From Lampris incognitus (Eukaryota; Chordata; Actinopteri; Lampriformes; Lampridae), in the NCBI RefSeq assembly GCF_029633865.1, contig NC_079213.1, positions 84,602,803 to 84,666,802 on the forward strand: a DNA stretch of 64,000 nucleotides, given 5' to 3'. Both the position numbers and the translations under genes were made by a program. Of this stretch, positions 59,792 through 64,000 are shown one piece after another. The notes below the pieces were generated by a model. That model searched no databases, was not told where the DNA came from, and saw only the letters and a list, made by a program, of their open reading frames with translations. Numbering within the stretch: position 1 is the stretch's first letter; each line of letters starts with the position of its first letter.

Positions 59792-60170
59792 CACTACCGT
59801 TCAAAAGTTTGGGATCACCCAAACAATTTCGTGTTTTCCATGAAAAGTCACACTTATTCACCACCATATGTTGTGAAATGAATAGAAAATAGAGTCAAGA
59901 CATTGACAAGGTTAGAAATAATGATTTGTATTTGAAATAAGATTTTTTTTACATCAAACTTTGCTTTCGTCAAAGAATCCTCCATTTGCAGCAATTACAG
60001 CATTGCAGACCTTTGGCATTCTAGCTGTTAATTTGTTGAGGTAATCTGGAGAAATTGCACCCCACGCTTCCAGAAGCAGCTCCCACAAGTTGGTTTGGTT
60101 GGATGGGCACTTCTTTGAGCAGATTGAGTTTCTGGAGCATCACATTTGTGGGGTCAATTAAACGCTCAAA

Positions 60171-60330
60171 ATGGCCAGAAAAAGAGAACTTTCATCTGAA
60201 ACTCGACAGTCTATTCTTGTTCTTAGAAAAGAAGGCTATTCCATGCGAGAAATTGCTAAGAAATTGAAGATTTCCTACACCGGTGTGTACTACTCCCTTC
60301 AGAGGACAGCACAAACAGGCTCTAACAGGT
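60171..60330 (+). pseudogene. transposase N-terminal fragment in the left arm
   Basis: Encodes the helix-turn-helix start (MARKRELSSETRQSI, GYSMREIAKKLKISYTGVYY), identical over this part to 62917-63080 except for one residue, then breaks at the arm end. Confidence 0.88.
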
Positions 60331-60341
60331 ACTATTTAATG

Positions 60342-60609
60342 AAGATGCCAGTTGGGGACCTGTGAGGCATCTGTTTCTCAAACTAGAGACTCTAATGTAC
60401 TTATCTTCTTGCTCAGTTGTGCAACGCGGCCTCCCACTTCTTTTTCTACTCTGGTTAGAGCCTGTTTGTGCTGTCCTCTGAAGGGAGTAGTACACACCGG
60501 TGTAGGAAATCTTCAATTTCTTAGCAATTTCTCGCATGGAATAGCCTTCATTTCTAAGAACAAGAATAGACTGTCGAGTTTCAGATGAAAGTTCTCTTTT
60601 TCTGGCCAT
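60342..60609 (-). pseudogene. transposase N-terminal fragment in the right arm and loop
   Basis: Same N-terminal start on the minus strand, extending through the loop (RKRSGRPRCTTEQEDKYIRV) to about TGPQLASSLNST, then lost. Confidence 0.88.
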
Positions 60610-61066
60610 TTTGAGCGTTTAATTGACCCCACAAATGTGATGCTCCAGAAACTCAATCTGCTCAAAGAAGTGCCCATCCAACCAATCCAACTTGTGGGAG
60701 CTGCTTCTGGAAGCGTGGGGTGCAATTTCTCCAGATTACCTCAACAAATTAACAGCTAGAATGCCAAAGGTCTGCAATGCTGTAATTGCTGCAAATGGAG
60801 GATTCTTTGACGAAAGCAAAGTTTGATGTAAAAAAAATCTTATTTCAAATACAAATCATTATTTCTAACCTTGTCAATGTCTTGACTCTATTTTCTATTC
60901 ATTTCACAACATATGGTGGTGAATAAGTGTGACTTTTCATGGAAAACACAAAATTGTTTGGGTGATCCCAAACTTTTGAACGGTAGTGTATATATATATA
61001 GCATTTTTTTCCGAACCGTCAATGGTGTTGTTATAAGTGTTCAACTAATGAGGAGCGGAATATCAA

Positions 61067-61135
61067 TACAGATGCAGGAAAAAAAGTTTTAATACATAAC
61101 TGCTATGTATTAAAACTTTTTTTCCTGCATCTGTA
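61067..61135. repeat. perfect 32-bp hairpin
   Basis: Arms 61067-61098 and 61104-61135 are exact reverse complements; loop actgc. Part of the arm (CAGGAAAAAAAG) resembles 59648-59680. Confidence 0.93.
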
Positions 61136-61152
61136 TATATATAGTATATATA

Positions 61153-62347
61153 CACTCACTGGCCACTTTATTAGGTACACCTTGCTAGTACTGGGTTGGA
61201 CCCCCTTTTGCCTTCAGAACTGCCTTAATCCTTCGTGGCATAGATTCAACAAGGTACTGGAAACATTCCTCAGAGAGTTTGGTCCATATTGACATGATAG
61301 CATCACGCAGTTGCTGCAGATTTGTCGGCTGCACATCCATGATGCGAATCTCCCGGTCCACCACATCCCAAAGGTGCTCTATTGGATTGGGATCTGGTGA
61401 CTGTGGAGGCCATTTGAGTACAGTGAACTCATTGTCATGTTCAAGAAACCAGTCTGAGATGATTCGAGCTTTATGACATGGCGCGTTATCCTGCTGGAAG
61501 TAGCCATCAGAAGATGGGAACACTGTGGTCATAAAGGGATGGACATGGTCAGCAACAATACTCAGGTAGGCTGTGGCGTTGACACGATGCTCAGTTGGTA
61601 CTAAGGGGCCCAAAGTGTGCCAAGAAAATATCCCCCACACCATTACACCACCACCACCAGCCTGAACCGTTGATACAAGGCAGGATGGATCCATGCTTTC
61701 ATGTTGTTGACGCCAAATTCTGACCCTACCATCTGAATGTCGCAGCAGAAATCGAGACTCATCAGACCAGGCAACGTTTTTCCAATCTTCTATTGTCCAA
61801 TTTTGGTGAGCCTGTGCGAATTGTAGCCTCAGTTTCCTGTTCTTAGCTGACAGGAGTGGCACCCGGTGTGGTCTTCTGCTGCTGTAGCCCATCTGCCTCA
61901 AGGTTCGACATGTTGTGCGTTCAGAGATGCTCTTCTGCATACCTCGGTTGTAATGAGTGGTTATTTGAGTTACTGTTGCCTTTCTGTCAGCTCGAACCAG
62001 TCTGGCCATTCTCCTCTGACCTCTGGCATCAACAAGGCATTTTCGCCCACAGAACTGCCGCTCACGGGATATTTCCTCTTTTTCGGACCATTCTCTGTAA
62101 ACCCCAGTAGATCAGCAGTTTCTGAAATACTCAGACCAGGCCGTCTGGCACCAACAACCATGCCACGTTCAAAGTCACTTAAATCACCTTTCTTCCCCAT
62201 TCTGATGCTCGGTTTGAACTGCAGCAGATCGTCTTGACCATGTCTACATGCCTAAATGCATTGAGTTGCTGCCATGTGATTGGCTGATTAGAAATTTGCG
62301 TTAATGAGCAGTTGGACAGGTGTGCCTAATAAAGTGGCCGGTGAGTG
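61153..62347 (-). mobile_element. Tc1/mariner transposon, DD36E type (Incomer-like)
   Basis: 1195 bp, flanked by TA (61151-61152 and 62348-62349). Inverted ends CACTCACTGGCCACTTTATT and CACTCACCGGCCACTTTATT. Carries a nearly complete transposase on the minus strand. Confidence 0.9.
61185..62200 (-). pseudogene. DD36E transposase, frame broken near the N-terminus
   Basis: The open part 61185-62009 (274 codons) keeps WSDESRF (first Asp), GGGGVMVWGIFS, FQQDNAPCHKA (second Asp) and [11 protein letters not shown] (Glu); 36 residues lie between the second Asp and Glu. The start block on 61970-62200 (MGKKGDLSDFERGMVVGARR, ETADLLGF) is in another frame. The correct reading frame can be followed upstream to VYREWSEKEE near 62100, next to LLGF, so a deletion of a few tens of bases in the helix-turn-helix region probably broke the gene. 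Confidence 0.85.
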
Positions 62348-62356
62348 TATAATCCA

Positions 62357-62400
62357 GTGATTCAAGTAAATTCTTTAATAGACAAATTTACTTGAATCAC
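62357..62400. repeat. 16-bp hairpin
   Basis: gtgattcaagtaaatt at 62357-62372 and its exact reverse complement at 62385-62400; 12-base loop. Confidence 0.9.
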
Positions 62401-62467
62401 CGAATTATTTTGCTCCTTATTTGTTGAGCACTTTTCCTACCGTTGAGTGTTTCTTTTAACAAAGTTT

Positions 62468-62470
<3 letters not shown>

Positions 62471-62504
<34 letters not shown>
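62471..62504. repeat. (TA)n microsatellite
   Basis: TA units; the last TA is the left target site of the next transposon. Confidence 0.93.
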
Positions 62505-62507
<3 letters not shown>

Positions 62508-64000
62508 TACCGTTCAAAAGTTTGGGATCACATTGAAATGTCCATATTTTTGAAGGAAAAGCACTGTACTTTTCAATGAAGATAACTTTAAACTAGTCTT
62601 AACTTTAAAGAAATACACTCTATACATTGCTTATGTGGTAAATGACTATTCTAGCTGCAAATGTCTGGTTTTTGGTGCAATATCTACATAGGTGTATAGA
62701 GGCCCATTTCAAGCAACTATCACTCCAGTGTTCTAATGGTACAATGTGTTTGCTCATTGGCTCAGAAGGCTAATTGATGATTAGAAAACCCTTGTGCAAT
62801 CATGTTCACACATCTGAAAACAGTTTAGCTCGGTACAGAAGCTACAAAACTGACCTTCCTTTGAGCAGATTGAGTTTCTGGAGCATCACATTTGTGGGGT
62901 CAATTAAACGCTCAAAATGGCCAGAAAAAGAGAACTTTCATCTGAAACTCGACAGTCTATTCTTGTTCTTAGAAATGAAGGCTATTCCATGCGAGAAATT
63001 GCTAAGAAATTGAAGATTTCCTACACCGGTGTGTACTACTCCCTTCAGAGGACAGCACAAACAGGCTCTAACCAGAGTAGAAAAAGAAGTGGGAGGCCGC
63101 GTTGCACAACTGAGCAAGAAGATAAGTACATTAGAGTCTCTAGTTTGAGAAACGGACGCCTCACAGGTCCCCAACTGGCATCTTCATTAAATAGTACCCG
63201 CAAAACACCAGTGTCAACATCTACAGTGAAGAGGCGGCTGCGGGATTCTGGGCTTCAGGGCAAAGTGGCAAAGAAAAAGCCATATCTGAGACTGACCAAT
63301 AAAAGAAAAAGATTAAGATGGGCAAAAGAACACAGGCATTGGACAGAAGAAGACTGGAAAAAAGTGTTGTGGACGGATGAATCCAAGTTTGAGGTGTTTG
63401 GGTCACAAAGAAGAACGTTTGTGAGACGCAGAACAAATGAAAAGATGCTGGAAGAATGCCTGACGCCATCTGTTAAGCATGGTGGAGGTAATGTGATGGT
63501 CTGGGGTTGCTTTGGTGCTGGTAAGGTGGGAGATTTGTACAGGGTAAAAGGGATTCTGAATAAGGAAGGCTATCACTCCATTTTGCAACGCCATGCCATA
63601 CCCAGTGGACAGCGCTTGATTGGAGCCAATTTCATCCTACAACAGGACAATGACCCTAAACACACCTCCAAATTGTGCAAGAACTATTTAGAGCAGAAGC
63701 AGGCAGCTGGTATTCTATCGGTAATGGAGTGGCCAGGCCAGCGCAGTCACCAGATCTGAACCCCATTGAGCTGTTGTGGGAGCAGCTTGACCGTATGGTA
63801 CGCAAGAAGTGCCCATCCAACCAATCCAACTTGTGGGAGCTGCTTCTGGAAGCGTGGGGTGCAATTTCTCCAGATTACCTCAACAAATTAACAGCTAGAA
63901 TGCCAAAGGTCTGCAATGCTGTAATTGCTGCAAATGGAGGATTCTTTGACGAAAGCAAAGTTTGATGTAAAAAAAATCTTATTTCAAATACAAATAATTA
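62505..64000 (+). mobile_element. Tc1-like transposon, DD38E type (Intruder-like), right end outside
   Basis: Left end CACTACCGTTCAAAAGTTTG directly after TA (62503-62504), about 410 bp of 5' region, transposase gene, and 3' region to the window edge. By comparison with 60827-60988 only about 120-130 bp including the right inverted repeat lie beyond position 64000. Source family of the palindromic element. Confidence 0.9.
62917..63965 (+). pseudogene. DD38E transposase with one 5-bp frameshift
   Basis: Cut-and-paste transposase. 62917-63759 keeps the DNA-binding start, SRKRSGRPR linker, LWTDESKF with D154, HGGGNVMVWGCFGAG and QQDNDPKHT with D244. The frame then shifts; 63675-63965 continues with AQSPDLNPIELLWEQL (Glu codon 63768-63770) to the natural end GGFFDESKV. 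The cause is visible: GGCCA is tandemly repeated at 63731-63740. With one unit the spacing from D244 to Glu is 38 residues. Everything else looks intact, so the copy is young. Confidence 0.9.

Larger units (their letters stand above)
59792..60988. mobile_element. giant palindromic Tc1-like derivative (fold-back element)
   Basis: A 1197-bp element with TA on both sides (59790-59791 and 60989-60990). Left arm 59792-60326 and right arm 60454-60988 are both 535 bp and near-perfect inverted copies (three mismatches noticed); the loop is 127 bp. Both tips are the 3' end of the transposon family seen complete at 62505-64000. Each arm fuses the C-terminal transposase region and 3' end to an inverted copy of the transposase start. 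The loop is a further piece of the same gene. No full transposase is encoded; it could only move with an enzyme supplied by a related copy. Confidence 0.92.

Overview
The window is nuclear DNA of a vertebrate, almost certainly a teleost fish. It has introns with GT-AG junctions, two conserved vertebrate genes, and a dense set of fish-type mobile elements: Tc1-like transposons, an RTE-like LINE, a Ty3/gypsy element, CR1/Rex1-like and Penelope-like fragments, and tRNA-derived SINEs. There is no sign of operons, CRISPR arrays or prokaryotic genes. Species is not assignable from the sequence alone.

Layout. (1) About 131-11175, minus strand: ddx49, a DEAD-box RNA helicase. Ten exons join in frame from the start codon through helicase motif VI; the last exons lie left of the window. 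Its introns hold SINEs and a fragment of LINE ORF1 with an SGNH-esterase-like block. (2) About 11200-19800: a mostly transposon-filled intergenic block. It holds a full-length RTE-like LINE with a 17-bp target duplication, a folded-back pair of inverted LTRs of a gypsy-type element with a tRNA-Leu primer site, and a complete but broken Ty3/gypsy provirus with both LTRs and a tRNA-Trp primer site (CsRn1-like). (3) From 22305, plus strand: a Homer scaffold gene, called homer3 because it sits next to ddx49. Exon 1 gives only five coding bases (ATGGG), then a 21.5-kb intron, then three exons (43839-43995, 44974-45105, 46544-46651) encoding the whole EVH1 domain and the start of the linker. The coiled-coil exons were not found and probably lie to the right. 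(4) The homer3 introns and the right flank are full of repeats. The right end (59.5-64 kb) is a nest of Tc1/mariner elements among TA microsatellites: a 1.2-kb near-perfect palindrome built from a DD38E-type element, a DD36E-type element, and a near full-length DD38E-type element cut by the window edge.

The strongest unusual signals are the giant palindromic transposon derivative at 59792-60988, the inverted-LTR fold-back at 14725-15181, one SINE family present eleven times (most copies with visible target duplications), and a Penelope-like fragment split into two convergent halves. The two host genes are not functionally linked: DDX49 acts in ribosome biogenesis in the nucleolus, Homer at the postsynaptic density and other calcium-signalling sites. 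They are neighbours by conserved synteny.
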